64,000 nt of DNA from Notospermus geniculatus (GCA_002633025.1 NMRB01000057.1:186001-250000), one strand, 5' to 3'. Shown: positions 59,601 to 64,000, numbered from the stretch's first letter. The notes: generated from the sequence alone by a model not told the origin. Numbers and translations are program-made.

Positions 59601-61355
59601 ACGGACATTCACAGGACCTGAAATCTAACAGCAGCACTCTGCACAACTTACACAGACGGACACACAGACACAACAAGGAATTTTGCACACATGGTGAATA
59701 GTTTTCCAAGAATATTCTGTCACAACCCAAAAAAACAAAAGTCAGGCATAGAAAACTACCCGGTATGTTTGACAATGCTTGCCATCACCTGATATAGTTG
59801 ATGAGCATACTGTAAACCCAATATTTCTCACTTAATATTTTAGAAATGTTTGAAGTTGCTAACTTGCTTTGAAATGTACAGGATTGGCACAACATTTTAG
59901 ATACCGGTACTGAAGTACATCTATCAACGTACCGGTAGGTATTTCTGAAAGATACAGCAATCGAAAAACCTGGGGTTTACAGTACATAGTAGAAGGCCAA
60001 GGCTACTGCTGACAGGGTCACAGCCAGTGAAGACATGCTCTACAACCACACCATGGAGAGACAGTAGTAAGTTTTAGCCCATCACCTTCGGAGTCAAAAT
60101 TTCAATGGTTAAAAGTAGGCCCTAAAGGCCGAGTCCGCAAAAGTTGGAGGTGCCAGACAGAAGATGATATGGGGAGCAGGATGAGAGATTCTCATGCAAT
60201 AGACAAGGGTGCACCACGGGAGAGACAAGCCTTGTACATTTCCATCCATTCCCAGAGAAGCGCCACCTATAGTAAGTGCCGTACCTAGTCAACAATACAA
60301 ACACTACATGTAACCAGTGTACTCCACAGCAAAACAGGGTGGAGTTGTCATTTTTAATGATTTTAAACTCTATTACACCAAACTGTCAGGAAAAATCCGA
60401 ACACCAAATCGCTAGCTGTTGTTACAGTCTCTTGCAATATGACTTAAAATGAGTCGATCCACCCTGTAATGCTTCAGTTCGATGGAGAACACTGCAATCC
60501 AACCTGTACACCACAGTACATACCAAACCTGGTGGGGCAGGGCACCCGGGACATACTTTATGGCATGTCTCATTGCTGGTCTATTGATTCAAAATAATGC
60601 TATGTTAGAATGGTATCAACACATGGCAACGGGTAAAGGTAGAAAGTCAGGACATTGAGTTTTTGCAATGGCCCAACTAGGCCTGCAGCAAGATTTAAGG
60701 CCCGTTTCAGCGATTCTGCCGTGGTTTGCAGCGNACTGCCACACCCACATTTGCTTTTGTGCAAGTTTCTTTTTGTCAATACCAGTAGGTACTCAAATCA
60801 TTGTGACTGCGACTTCGTCATCGAAATTCTGCTGATTATTCTCTAGAGAAGTAGGACGTCATGAATCATCCCATCGGCAGGGGTTCCCAGCCCATGACAG
60901 GAATATTGCGGCTGCTATTTCCGATCTGATCCCAAAAGGAAGATCAATGAGCCTAATTAGTTATAATATATTATCGTTAGTTGTCCTTAATGACCCCGCC
61001 AGTCATCAATCTACCGGTAATTGGTGAAAACATGGGGGAATACATACTTATAATGCTCAGGTGAAAAATGGTTTGTGTGCGTTGGCGAGACAGCTAGATG
61101 ATGACTGAACTGCTACAGCTCGGTTCAGGATTACGCCCGCCGTACCTGGTCAAATTTCACACAATTTTTTTTGAAATTCAGGTTCAGGGAGGTGCACTGT
61201 AAGGCCATTAACATAGAAAAAGACAAAACTCAAGAACAAACTCAACATACCTGCCCGTGATCAGAGCCAGGAGCAGGTGTTGGTTGGAGGGCATCATTTT
61301 TCTCTTTTGCTGTCGTGTGCTCAGTGTATGCTCTCTCTGCTTTGTCGACTAATTT
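20515..61355 (-). CDS. CACNA2D3-like: Voltage-gated calcium channel alpha2/delta subunit, alpha2delta-3/4 type (5' end outside window)
   Basis: About 1060 residues in some 31 exon positions. Order: N-terminal helix and VWA_N segment (61355-54698), VWA domain (MIDAS exon in the 53961-54285 gap, then 53918-53254), tandem Cache region (52973-36967), Cys-rich C-terminal part (36720-34493), delta N-terminus (four alternative exons, 32061-24308), delta core and a hydrophobic C-terminus (21732-20515). Near-exact family blocks: [76 protein letters not shown]. Known role: the extracellular, membrane-anchored auxiliary subunit of Cav1/Cav2 channels, cleaved into disulfide-linked alpha2 and delta; it raises channel surface density and acts at synapses. 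ACSNKGYY (53254-53382) and KECHSSHP (20970-21055) hold cysteines matching the known alpha2-delta disulfide pair. Signal peptide and first exons are not in view. Three duplicated exon sets and one U12-type intron make the gene unusual. Confidence 0.96.
20655..20910. mobile_element. MITE in the last alpha2/delta intron
   Basis: Inverted ends GTACGTTGCACAATTGACCT and its complement at 20886-20910, 23 of about 25 bases paired; interior rich in GGTACG. No coding capacity. Confidence 0.75.
20970..21055 (-). CDS. CACNA2D3-like: alpha2/delta exon, delta C-terminal part
   Basis: Read with an AC 3' splice site (TATTTAC before 21055): [20 protein letters not shown], then KECHSSHPQ, matching ESLKCERLKAQKIRRRPESC. 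The last Cys aligns with the delta cysteine that bonds to alpha2. Donor GTAAGC, phase 0. Confidence 0.9.
21056..21616 (-). other. U12-type AT-AC intron of the alpha2/delta gene
   Basis: Starts ATATCCTTTT and ends AC; branch-site match TCCTTAAC lies about ten bases before the AC. Only this AT-AC reading restores the frame (one base A plus TT gives Ile). A 113-base foldback element (21444-21556) sits inside the intron. Confidence 0.82.
21444..21556. mobile_element. Short foldback element (CATCCTCCC family)
   Basis: Arms CCTCTTCATCCACTCATAC / GTATGAAGAGGAGCGAGAG with CCCTGC near the ends. Relatives at 50273-50372, 56137-56227 and probably 12551-12658. Confidence 0.65.
21617..21732 (-). CDS. CACNA2D3-like: alpha2/delta exon, delta core, with U12 donor
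   Basis: Acceptor GAATGTTACAG; starts with one base that completes the Lys codon of any cluster exon. Reads [20 protein letters not shown], then [18 protein letters not shown], matching IQQIPSSNLFMVVVDSSCLC of alpha2delta-3. No GT donor fits: reading on meets TGA. The exon ends exactly at ATATCCTTTT, the U12-type AT-AC 5' splice signal. Confidence 0.9.
23168..23418. mobile_element. MITE (TAGACAAATCCCAAATT family), copy 1
   Basis: Contains inverted blocks with GCGCACTTCCGCCAAAATCG and its complement, ends in TTTGGGATTTGTCTAT. The better-preserved copy is at 55676-55933. Confidence 0.7.
23418..23787. repeat. Minisatellite, about 51-base unit
   Basis: Six to seven units of TAGGCCTACTGGACAGCAGG followed by AAAGTTGTCCTCACTAACAG and ATGAGCCAA. 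Confidence 0.9.
24308..24521 (-). CDS. CACNA2D3-like: alpha2/delta cluster exon 28D
   Basis: Acceptor TGTATATCGCAG, donor GTAAGC, 214 bases, same phases. Reads [50 protein letters not shown] and ends ICNCNK (C-x-C instead of C-x-x-C). A (GCTGCTGTAACCAA)-type minisatellite lies just upstream at 24593-24737. Confidence 0.9.
24593..24737. repeat. Minisatellite GTTACAGCTGCTG next to cluster exon 28D
   Basis: Seven units of GGTTACAGCTGCTGCTGCGT type. In transcript sense it lies about 70 bases upstream of exon 28D and reads as CAGCAGC-rich, with many CAG trinucleotides. Confidence 0.85.
26245..26548. mobile_element. MITE with 36-base inverted ends between cluster exons C and D
   Basis: GCGCACCAGAGCTTAGTGCT, continuing TGCGCGATCTTAGCCGC, is repeated inverted at 26511-26548. 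Confidence 0.8.
27098..27234. mobile_element. Foldback element between cluster exons C and D
   Basis: TAGCAGCCATCTTGCCAAAA, continuing TTAGGTCATC, pairs with its inverted copy at 27201-27232 across a 70-base loop. Confidence 0.8.
28057..28291 (-). CDS. CACNA2D3-like: alpha2/delta cluster exon 28C
   Basis: Acceptor TCTCCCCATACAG, donor GTAAGA, 235 bases, same phases. Gly/Tyr/Asp-rich start ([20 protein letters not shown]), then [29 protein letters not shown] and LPCMTCNK. Closest to exon 28B over the middle block. Confidence 0.92.
28925..29152. repeat. Minisatellite TGCATTACAATGCACAACAA between cluster exons B and C
   Basis: About ten units of 20-24 bases, each itself a short palindrome (TGCATTACAATGCA). 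Confidence 0.9.
29296..29509 (-). CDS. CACNA2D3-like: alpha2/delta cluster exon 28B
   Basis: Acceptor TCTCACGCAG, donor GTAAGA, 214 bases, same phases as the others. Gly/Tyr/Asp-rich start ([20 protein letters not shown]), then [20 protein letters not shown] and VVHESFSKK. It ends GFLPYNK: the paired cysteines of the sister exons are missing, replaced by a Tyr, so this version changes the local disulfide pattern. Confidence 0.9.
30623..30883. mobile_element. MITE with AAATGCCTAAGAGT ends
   Basis: Inverted ends AGTGATTAACTCTTAGGCAT and AAATGCCTAAGAGTGATAAA. Confidence 0.7.
31547..31684. mobile_element. Foldback element with AGTCCAC ends
   Basis: CCTCGTTATACCGCC and GGCGGTATAACGAGG form an inner hairpin; outer AGTCCAC/GTGGACT ends pair. 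Confidence 0.6.
31863..32061 (-). CDS. CACNA2D3-like: alpha2/delta cluster exon 28A (of four alternatives)
   Basis: Acceptor TTGTACGTAG, donor GTAAGG, 199 bases, two-base start and two-base (AA) end. Reads [40 protein letters not shown], and ends RACNSCNK. The C-x-x-C-N-K end matches the CEDCSK motif of alpha2delta-3 delta. Most diverged of the four. Confidence 0.9.
32170..32395. repeat. Minisatellite GCGGCCCGTAGTGATT upstream of cluster exon A
   Basis: About ten to eleven degenerate 18-21-base units, starting about 110 bases before exon 28A in transcript sense. Confidence 0.8.
33717..33880 (-). CDS. Candidate alternative last exon with a membrane helix
   Basis: Acceptor AACTACAG at 33881, then a frame that joins in phase to the 34493-34584 exon: [20 protein letters not shown], then WNDN and a hydrophobic helix [20 protein letters not shown], ending SKWLVVGL and TAG. 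The [10 protein letters not shown] part resembles [11 protein letters not shown] of the preceding exon, so it may be an exon duplicate turned into an anchor. The acceptor tract is poor and no AATAAA follows closely, so this may be a relic. Confidence 0.35.
34493..34584 (-). CDS. CACNA2D3-like: alpha2/delta exon before the delta cluster (QFNLFSWW)
   Basis: Acceptor TTCCTTTGCAG, donor GTGGGT. Completes [20 protein letters not shown], then [11 protein letters not shown], matching LFLVEFNLCSWWHSDMTA. It leaves one base (G), which fits the two-base starts of all four exons of the 24308-32061 cluster. This region is near the alpha2/delta cleavage zone in alpha2delta-1. Confidence 0.92.
34915..34967 (-). 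CDS. CACNA2D3-like: alpha2/delta exon (VSWAIQEIA)
   Basis: Acceptor CTCGTTTTCAG, donor [23 protein letters not shown] plus two bases, matching YNAFLSAVKWIMTELV. Confidence 0.9.
35072..35150 (-). CDS. CACNA2D3-like: alpha2/delta exon (VYDYQGVC)
   Basis: Acceptor TTATTTCCAG, donor [26 protein letters not shown], then ASSFIMN. The YDYQxxC block is found in all alpha2delta proteins. Confidence 0.96.
35283..35353 (-). CDS. CACNA2D3-like: alpha2/delta exon ([12 protein letters not shown])
   Basis: Acceptor CTTTTTCAG, donor [26 protein letters not shown] matches GDFFGEIEGAVMNKLL. Confidence 0.96.
35375..35575 (+). repeat. Composite tRNA/5S-like Pol III element in an alpha2/delta intron
   Basis: Left part holds a B box on the minus strand (GGGTTTGAACCCC region, 35400-35412). 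Right part holds a tRNA A-box-like TGGCTTAGTGATTGGCACGT and then GGTCAGTACTTGGATGGGTG ACC, which is the 5S rRNA internal control region. Confidence 0.65.
35601..35672 (-). CDS. CACNA2D3-like: alpha2/delta exon ([12 protein letters not shown])
   Basis: Acceptor CTCTTTCAG, donor GTAAGG; 24 codons [20 protein letters not shown] plus SDTE, matching NCYLIDNNGFILVSEDYTQT. Confidence 0.96.
35812..35971. repeat. GCGGATCC-family repeat, copy 3
   Basis: Same CAACAAATCTGTAAAATT and TTTCAATGTTTCTAGCACAG blocks as at 13672-13832; it ends within eight bases of an alpha2/delta exon boundary. Confidence 0.75.
35979..36163 (-). CDS. CACNA2D3-like: alpha2/delta exon ([14 protein letters not shown])
   Basis: Acceptor ATCTTTTCAG, donor GTAAGC; 185 bases. 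[32 protein letters not shown], and a Cys cluster [15 protein letters not shown] matching RQCASLDGKCSISCDDE. A repeat of the GCGGATCC family (35812-35971) abuts its 3' splice region. Confidence 0.96.
36584..36720 (-). CDS. CACNA2D3-like: alpha2/delta exon (LYYQRAVDN)
   Basis: Acceptor TGTTTCAG, donor GTGAGT; reads [20 protein letters not shown], then [11 protein letters not shown], equivalent to FPLWYRRAAEQ ... VVTASTSI. Confidence 0.93.
36967..37050 (-). CDS. CACNA2D3-like: alpha2/delta exon ([11 protein letters not shown])
   Basis: Acceptor TGTTGCAG, donor [26 protein letters not shown] matches VEVAFLGTRTGLSRI, a strongly conserved block. Confidence 0.95.
37421..37606 (-). CDS. CACNA2D3-like: alpha2/delta exon (second Cache region)
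   Basis: Acceptor GTTTTTGCAG, donor GTGAGC; 186 bases. Reads [15 protein letters not shown], then [20 protein letters not shown]. Aligns with the CNTDL ... LQCDKELIQEVLFDAVVSAP region of alpha2delta-3. Confidence 0.9.
37855..37915 (-). CDS. CACNA2D3-like: alpha2/delta exon ([16 protein letters not shown])
   Basis: Acceptor TTTTTGCAG, donor [26 protein letters not shown] plus W, matching the EHPDVSLADEW region. Confidence 0.88.
38012..38082 (-). CDS. CACNA2D3-like: alpha2/delta exon ([14 protein letters not shown])
   Basis: Acceptor CATTTCAG, donor GTAAGT; phase 1 in, 1 out. Continues [20 protein letters not shown], as SLGVALSRGHGKYFF in the family. Confidence 0.93.
38322..38383 (-). CDS. 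CACNA2D3-like: alpha2/delta exon ([15 protein letters not shown])
   Basis: Acceptor CATTTTCAG, donor GTAAGT; corresponds to MTNDYYYTDIKGTPFSLG. Two bases of the Ser codon pass to the next exon. Confidence 0.94.
38677..38754 (-). CDS. CACNA2D3-like: alpha2/delta exon (LRRKMIDR)
   Basis: Acceptor TTTTTTCAG, donor GTAAGA; 26 codons: [20 protein letters not shown], then IHFDNM. Corresponds to LRNAMVNRKTGKFSMEVKK of alpha2delta-3. Confidence 0.92.
38921..38950 (-). CDS. CACNA2D3-like: alpha2/delta micro-exon ([10 protein letters not shown])
   Basis: A 30-base exon, acceptor TTCTTTTAG, donor GTAAGT, phase 0/0. Skipping would remove ten residues without a frame shift, so it could be optional. Confidence 0.78.
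39182..39256 (-). CDS. CACNA2D3-like: alpha2/delta exon ([15 protein letters not shown])
   Basis: Acceptor CTTTGCAG, donor GTAAGT; 25 codons [20 protein letters not shown], then TDYID. The [13 protein letters not shown] string is diagnostic of alpha2delta-3/4. Confidence 0.97.
39335..39465. repeat. Short tandem repeat (CTAGCATTGCCCTACCAAAC)
   Basis: Three units of about 45 bases in an alpha2/delta intron. Confidence 0.7.
39629..39808 (-). CDS. CACNA2D3-like: alpha2/delta exon, Cache core ([17 protein letters not shown])
   Basis: Acceptor CCATTTCAG, donor GTGAGT; 60 codons. [20 protein letters not shown] and [20 protein letters not shown] are near copies of the family sequence. The NNGYIL...HPD block is typical of Cache domains. 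Confidence 0.97.
40061..40117 (-). CDS. CACNA2D3-like: alpha2/delta exon, first Cache strand (SVAQPVF)
   Basis: Acceptor TTATTTCCAG, donor GTGAGT; 19 codons [19 protein letters not shown], matching GPVLMTTVAMPVFSKQNET of alpha2delta-3. Confidence 0.93.
41040..41270. repeat. Minisatellite TCTGAAGATGTAACACAAAA running into the gap
   Basis: Six units of about 37 bases; the array is cut by the N run, which it probably caused. Confidence 0.85.
41271..42049. other. Assembly gap (779 N)
   Basis: Undetermined bases in the long alpha2/delta intron, next to a tandem array. Confidence 1.
45091..45515. repeat. Minisatellite, about 92-base unit
   Basis: Four and a half copies of CACACCATGAGNCATAGAAT, then GGTGAGGCAAATAGTGTTAA and a CATCAAATCACC tail. 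Confidence 0.9.
46323..46463 (-). CDS. Candidate alternative terminal exon or decoy
   Basis: A very strong acceptor (pyrimidine tract ending CTACCTCCAG) is followed by 46 codons and TGA, in phase 0 with the preceding alpha2/delta exons: [20 protein letters not shown] ... [15 protein letters not shown]. If used, it would end the protein after the VWA domain. No family match; no good donor inside. The open frame also runs upstream of the acceptor. Confidence 0.22.
   Translation of the reverse strand, partial: VPMELLEQEAPAVLKKEGEHFHVFTKKVGDLVLPKGMNYGVAYFEL
47765..48010. repeat. Degenerate tandem repeat (ATTCCTATGACCTAAGCA)
   Basis: About four to five units with GAAGCAAACAAAACTGG-like and CAGTATT parts. 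Confidence 0.6.
48031..48255. mobile_element. Tc1/mariner-type MITE
   Basis: TA-flanked inverted ends CAGGATGTCCAAAAAAGTGT and its partner ending TTTTTTGGACACCCTG. This end sequence is typical of mariner elements. No transposase. Confidence 0.8.
49157..49210 (-). CDS. Candidate cassette exon in the long alpha2/delta intron
   Basis: 18 codons ([18 protein letters not shown]) between AAAAACAG and a weak GTTAGT donor, phase 0/0. It could fill the linker that in alpha2delta-3 lies between YIDST and the LMTTVAMPVF block. No direct match, and the donor is poor. Confidence 0.3.
50273..50372. mobile_element. Short foldback element (CATCCTCCC family)
   Basis: CATCCTCCCACCGCAGGGCT and TTGGTCTCACTCCTCTT pair with the right arm ending GCCCTGCGATAGGAGGATG; 100 bases. 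Confidence 0.8.
51566..51667 (-). CDS. CACNA2D3-like: alpha2/delta alternative exon 10b ([10 protein letters not shown])
   Basis: Acceptor TCTTTTCCAG, donor GTGAGT (or GTAGTG three bases earlier); 34 codons in phase 0/0: [20 protein letters not shown], then [14 protein letters not shown]. Aligns with 52890-52973 over its whole length (Y, V, RPL, L, H, TI, T, Y shared). As both are multiples of three, the frame does not force a choice, but homology at the same position argues that they replace each other. Confidence 0.82.
52554..52686. repeat. Near-perfect 66-base inverted repeat with no loop
   Basis: Arms 52554-52620 and 52621-52686 begin AAGGCGCCGCTCCACGTGAC and differ at two or three positions only. 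It lies between the two alternative exons 52890-52973 and 51566-51667. Confidence 0.9.
52890..52973 (-). CDS. CACNA2D3-like: alpha2/delta alternative exon 10a (YIHVLSRPL)
   Basis: Acceptor CAACTTCTAG, donor GTAAGG; 28 codons in phase 0/0: [20 protein letters not shown], then TSVYFDAA. Matches EYLHVLSRPKVIDQEHDVVW of alpha2delta-3, so this is the ancestral version. A homologous exon lies about 1.2 kb downstream at 51566-51667. Confidence 0.94.
53254..53382 (-). CDS. CACNA2D3-like: alpha2/delta exon, VWA end ([17 protein letters not shown])
   Basis: Acceptor AATTTCCAG, donor GTATGC; 43 codons. Reads [17 protein letters not shown], then [19 protein letters not shown]. The Cys of ACSNKG aligns with the VWA cysteine known to bond alpha2 to delta. 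The exon ends in phase 0 before two homologous choices. Confidence 0.96.
53486..53689 (-). CDS. CACNA2D3-like: alpha2/delta exon, VWA domain (ITDGA)
   Basis: Acceptor TCTTTTCAG, donor GTGGGT; 68 codons in phase 0. Contains [20 protein letters not shown], the second half of the VWA metal-binding fold, and EYNQPVK. Confidence 0.95.
53844..53918 (-). CDS. CACNA2D3-like: alpha2/delta exon, VWA domain (NGTLIQAN)
   Basis: Acceptor TTATTTCCAG, donor GTGAGT; 25 codons, [20 protein letters not shown] then EDNKK. Matches YNEELHYVEPCLNGTLVQAD of alpha2delta-3. The preceding exon, which should hold the MIDAS DxSGS motif, must lie in the N gap at 53961-54285. Confidence 0.95.
53961..54285. other. Assembly gap (325 N) hiding the VWA MIDAS exon
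   Basis: The alpha2/delta reading needs about 50 residues here (W-Y-I-Q through the D-x-S-G-S region of the family), entering with one base and leaving in phase 0. Confidence 0.95.
54698..54758 (-). CDS. CACNA2D3-like: alpha2/delta alternative exon 5b (Q-x-W version)
   Basis: Acceptor TTGTATGTAG, donor GTAAGA, 61 bases. Completes [20 protein letters not shown] plus W. This looks like the alpha2delta-1/2 form of the same segment (NKIDLYDVRRRPW in that family) but has Gln at the ligand-contacting Arg position. It has the same entry phase (two bases) and exit phase (TG of the Trp codon) as 55476-55530. Joining both exons gives a stop codon within this exon (frame reads into TGA). Confidence 0.88.
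55476..55530 (-). CDS. CACNA2D3-like: alpha2/delta alternative exon 5a (R-x-W version)
   Basis: Acceptor CCCTCAAG, donor GTAAGA, 55 bases. Completes [19 protein letters not shown], which is the alpha2delta-3/4 type (GIKW...FDCRNRKW in that family). The Arg two residues before the final Trp aligns with the third Arg of the RRR motif of alpha2delta-1, which is needed for gabapentin binding. It begins and ends in exactly the same phases as 54698-54758. Length is 1 modulo 3, so using both or neither shifts the frame. Confidence 0.93.
55676..55933. mobile_element. MITE (TAGACAAATCCCAAATT family), copy 2
   Basis: About 258 bases with ATAGACAAATCCCAAATT and its complement at the ends. Subterminal CTGCGCACTTCCGCCAAAAT also pairs with the right side. 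Confidence 0.85.
56137..56227. mobile_element. Short foldback element (CATCCTCC family)
   Basis: CATCCTCCAGCAGCAGGGCT and CCCTGCTGTGGGAGGATG ends; it lies 42 bases from the 56269-56400 exon. Confidence 0.75.
56269..56400 (-). CDS. CACNA2D3-like: alpha2/delta exon, [15 protein letters not shown] block
   Basis: Acceptor CATTTCAG, donor GTAAGT. Reads [16 protein letters not shown] and [16 protein letters not shown], nearly identical to alpha2delta-3/4 and unlike the ARYYPASPW form of alpha2delta-1/2. It leaves one base (G) and is followed by two alternative exons that both begin with two bases. Confidence 0.97.
56436..56510 (+). repeat. tRNA-derived SINE fragment
   Basis: GTCAGAGTGGTGCAGTG and GGTTTGATTC boxes; same family as 6011-6190. 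Confidence 0.6.
56528..56760 (+). repeat. SINE with five-fold amplified A-box half
   Basis: Five units of GGATTATCAGAGCGGTATAG TGGAAGCGGGTGCCT precede one B-box half (GAGGTTCCAGGTTTGATACC). Confidence 0.8.
56774..56913. mobile_element. MITE with CTGGGCCCAGTT ends
   Basis: CTGGGCCCAGTTGCACAAAG and AATCTTAAGTCTAA pair with TTTAGACTTAAGATT and CTTTGTGAAACTGGGCCCAG; 140 bases. Confidence 0.9.
57137..57383. mobile_element. MITE with 30-base inverted ends
   Basis: TTAAAGGAGTTAGACGCCGA, continuing AGTTGTAAAC, is repeated inverted at the right end; it lies about 55 bases from the 57438-57600 exon. Confidence 0.9.
57438..57600 (-). CDS. CACNA2D3-like: alpha2/delta exon, VWA_N segment
   Basis: Acceptor TTTTCTAG, donor GTAAGT, 163 bases. 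Reads [17 protein letters not shown], then [17 protein letters not shown]. Matches the family YYNA and VxxPTNxY blocks. One base (T) is carried over to the next exon. Confidence 0.93.
59417..59527 (-). CDS. Candidate cassette exon in alpha2/delta N-terminal region
   Basis: An open frame of 37 codons bounded by acceptor ATTTTTTAG (59528-59530) and donor GTGAGT (59416-59411), in phase 0 at both ends, so it could be inserted between the 61251-61355 and 57438-57600 exons without a shift. It reads [18 protein letters not shown] and ends FGIYNG. I see no family match; it may be a lineage-specific optional exon or chance. Confidence 0.35.
59528..61250 (-). other. alpha2/delta intron
   Basis: No exon recognised; a single N at 60734 and scattered ACCGGTA motifs. 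Confidence 0.5.
61251..61355 (-). CDS. CACNA2D3-like: alpha2/delta exon 1 in view (N-terminal helix)
   Basis: Acceptor CGTTTCAG, donor GTATGT; 35 codons in phase 0. [19 protein letters not shown] corresponds to the helix before the VWA_N region of alpha2delta-3 (RLVEAAEEAHLKH in that family). It ends in a Pro-rich linker. Upstream exons were not recognised in 61356-64000. Confidence 0.85.
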
Positions 61356-61464
61356 CTGAAACGGGAAAGAAAAATGAAATTTTTTGATTAGTATTTGAAA
61401 GAGTGAGAAGATTAGTTGAGATGATGCTTACTCACTCATGGTCAAATATTCTCCGTGAAGCCAA

Positions 61465-61850
61465 TGTAGCACATACTGTGAAATGGAATAAATCACTGTA
61501 GCACGGACTATGTGAAAAGTTGATAAGGTAGGCTATATGTAGCACAGACTATGAGAAGTGGTTGGTAAGTCAATGTTGCACTGACTGTGAAAACGTTTAT
61601 AAGTCAATGTAGCACAGGCAATGTGAAAGGGTTGCTAAGTCAATGTAGCACGGACTGAGAAGTGGTTGATAAGTCAATGTAGCACAGACTGTGAAAACGT
61701 TGATAAGTCTGTGTAAGAACTACATGTACGTAAGGAAGTTGACAAGTCAATTTAGCAGCATGGACTATGTGAAAAGGCTGGCAAATCTATGTAGCACAGA
61801 GTATGTGACTAAAAGGGTTAACAGGTCAATGTCGCGAGGACTACATGATT
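61465..61850. repeat. Minisatellite GTCAATGTAGCACAGACTAT
   Basis: About nine to ten degenerate 38-43-base units with GTGAAAAGTTGATAAGTCAA. Confidence 0.85.
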
Positions 61851-64000
61851 AAAGGTGAGTGTAATAATTCCTACTTGATCATAGTCCATTAGCTATGAAT
61901 AATTCAGGTGAAATGATCCAATTATAGGAGTCACTTAGGCAGAAACTTGATAGTTTTAACCCTTTTAGTGCGCAAATTACCACCTAATGTTGAAATAATG
62001 ACTGTCTCTCATGTATGTGATCATATGAAGTCAGCAGACGCCCAGAGCAGCATCAAAGGGGTCAATATTGTAGTCAAAATGATGATAATTAAATAATAGG
62101 GGAGGGATAATTCTTCTGCGACTTCCTTTCCTTGTCAGTCTGATTCTCACTGCGTCACTATGGCTGCGATAATTTAGAGCTACACAGTACACGGACATGC
62201 CAGTTGACAAAATCCTGTGGTAACTATATGATCCTGTGTGTAAATCATGATGTCTTAGTAGAAATTATGACATGTAGTCAAACAATGAACCAAACGTAGA
62301 TGCGCCGTACCGCCCCAAAGGATACCAACAAAAGTGCCGTGTCACAGAGTGTCATCACCTGGACAAGATTCTATACATCTCCGATGCGTCATTTTCACTG
62401 ACATTGCCGTATCAACGGAAATCAAAATCAAAACGGACACGCATCACAAATTGACATCTGCCAACGAGAATTTGATGATTTGCACCACCTTTCAGAAATC
62501 AATAAGATATATCACGGCTCGCCGGCCAGCGGCAGACGTCATCTCAATTTGATTTGATCTAGCGATGTCAGTCAACAGTTTCCTGAATGTAACACCTAAT
62601 AAACACAAGTCACATGACGGAATGATCACGTCAGTTAATAGATCACATGGGCAGCGTCTAGTTTTCTAGCACCATTGATAGGTGGATATTGAAGTTTAAA
62701 CGGATTTTTTTATGTTTGTTCTCATTATAGTTCGAAATTTTCAGGAAATGAAGGTGGATTATGGAGAAGGTATGGTCAAAGTCAGTCTTTTGATGATCAG
62801 GAAGATACCAATGAATTTGAATTATGGCTGACGACCTCTGAAGATCATGCAGGAATCATTAATCAAGCCTCTCTGATGATCAAGAGGATATGGAAGTTGA
62901 ATCTGAGTATGACTGATCATCTCTGAAGACTGAAATCACTGGAATCAGTCTTCTCTGCTGATCAAGAAGATACCAATGAATTTGAATAAAGCTGAATAGG
63001 CTCTCCCACCATGAAACAAATTCAGTCACAAAAGAAGACCATTTCAGACGAAACAGATACGATTTCACACTGACAATTTATTGCCCAACTTTCTCCCTTG
63101 AAGCAGCAAGACTGTCGACCCGAGTTTTCTACAAAGTACATCAAAAGCTTCAAGTGTAATGTTTCCTTAGCTATGTAGATTACCTTAGAGTAATTCTATA
63201 TTCTGACTTTGAATATTCAAGTGACTGAGACTCCTGAAGGGCTGTCACGGGAGTGCATTTAAATGTCATGGCGCATCATGAAATGAGGATATACATATGC
63301 CATTACCAAAGGGAGAAGTTCATGAAGTTCAACTTGTGAGACGTTTTGATTTAAAGGATGAAGGACACGAAATGCCACAGGTTGTTTTGTTGACGAACTG
63401 CAAGAGGGAACCACCCATTTCATCTGCAGAAATCGGCATATTGAGTTAGGCTTTTGATAGGCTCATGATGTTGGATGAACTACACATGCACATCCAGTAG
63501 TCAAAGATATGTTGATGACCCAGTGTCATGCACAGTGAAAACATTTAACATTCACCACAAATTATAAAGAAATACTTTATATCCTTTCATCAGGGAGGTC
63601 AATATCTTGTATCTAGATGCCAAAGCCGGCAACACCTTTCTAGAACGCGGCCAAATAGGGTCGTGACATTTGAAGTATGCACCAGCTGAACAAAACCGCC
63701 CATCTGAACTCAATAAAAGTTGGCAACTTCAATCGCATTGCGATCAAACGATCGAAGACACCCATGTTGCCGGGAGCGATGGGGGAATCCATTGAAACGA
63801 AATCAGCCGTGTATGATGCCATTACTCGGAGTGCCCTACTCATCAATACTCAGAAACTTCGGCTTTGAAGATGCTAAACTTTGATTATACCATATAGCCA
63901 TATTTCTTCCACTGCATTGAGGGTTGAGAATTGACCCAAGAGGTATGTGAAGGAAAATGAATAGTCCAGAGTAACCTGAGAACTTCTTGGCATTCCCCAA
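61851..64000. other. Sequence upstream of the first recognised alpha2/delta exon
   Basis: I expected the signal peptide and two or three N-terminal exons but found none. 62330-62560 and 63600-63870 are less A/T-rich than their surroundings and have open frames on one or both strands, but no family match. Confidence 0.4.

Noticed and set aside
62334-62552. 72-codon plus-strand open frame
   Set aside because: No domain or splice context; coding-like base composition alone is not enough.
63640-63868. Open frames on both strands near the right edge
   Set aside because: No resemblance to the alpha2/delta N-terminus or another family; opposite-strand open frames in less A/T-rich sequence are expected by chance.

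Overview
The window is nuclear DNA of an intron-rich animal. It has GT-AG introns, tRNA-derived SINEs, many short foldback (MITE-like) elements, minisatellites and frequent AGGCCTA and ACCGGT palindromes. Protein matches to vertebrate families are strong, and the repeat style suggests a marine invertebrate deuterostome (echinoderm, hemichordate or similar). No species is claimed. The assembly is imperfect: N gaps lie at 41271-42049 and 53961-54285, and single N bases lie at 9724, 12328, 14562, 22965 and 60734.

Layout: (1) 2047-2908, plus strand: a complete three-exon PRA1-family gene of the ARL6IP5/PRAF3 type. (2) 12212-8625, minus strand: MON1, subunit of the MON1-CCZ1 Rab7 exchange factor, in six visible exons; about 50-60 residues are missing at the single N at 9724. 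(3) 61355-20515, minus strand: one very large gene for a voltage-gated calcium channel alpha2/delta subunit of the alpha2delta-3/4 type. About 31 exon positions were read by hand with matching splice phases. Its first exons (signal peptide and N-terminus) were not found and are probably beyond 64000; the exon with the VWA MIDAS lies in the 53961-54285 gap.

The notable result is inside the alpha2/delta gene. It carries three sets of duplicated, apparently alternative exons. The first is a pair (55476-55530 and 54698-54758) that swaps the segment of the first Cache domain holding the ligand-contacting R-x-W motif; one version keeps R-x-W and the other has Q-x-W. The second is a pair (52890-52973 and 51566-51667) at the VWA-to-Cache junction. 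The third is a Dscam-style cluster of four homologous exons (31863-32061, 29296-29509, 28057-28291, 24308-24521) for the N-terminal part of delta. In the first and third sets every exon length is 1 modulo 3, so using none or two breaks the frame, which is the hallmark of mutually exclusive splicing. Together they allow up to 2 x 2 x 4 = 16 subunit forms from one locus. The next-to-last intron has U12-type AT-AC signals (ATATCCTTTT donor, TCCTTAAC branch site, AC end). A possible alternative last exon with a membrane helix lies at 33717-33880.

Regions between genes (1-2046, 2909-8624, 12213-20514) and the larger introns hold SINEs, MITE-like inverted repeats and minisatellites; I saw no further convincing genes there.
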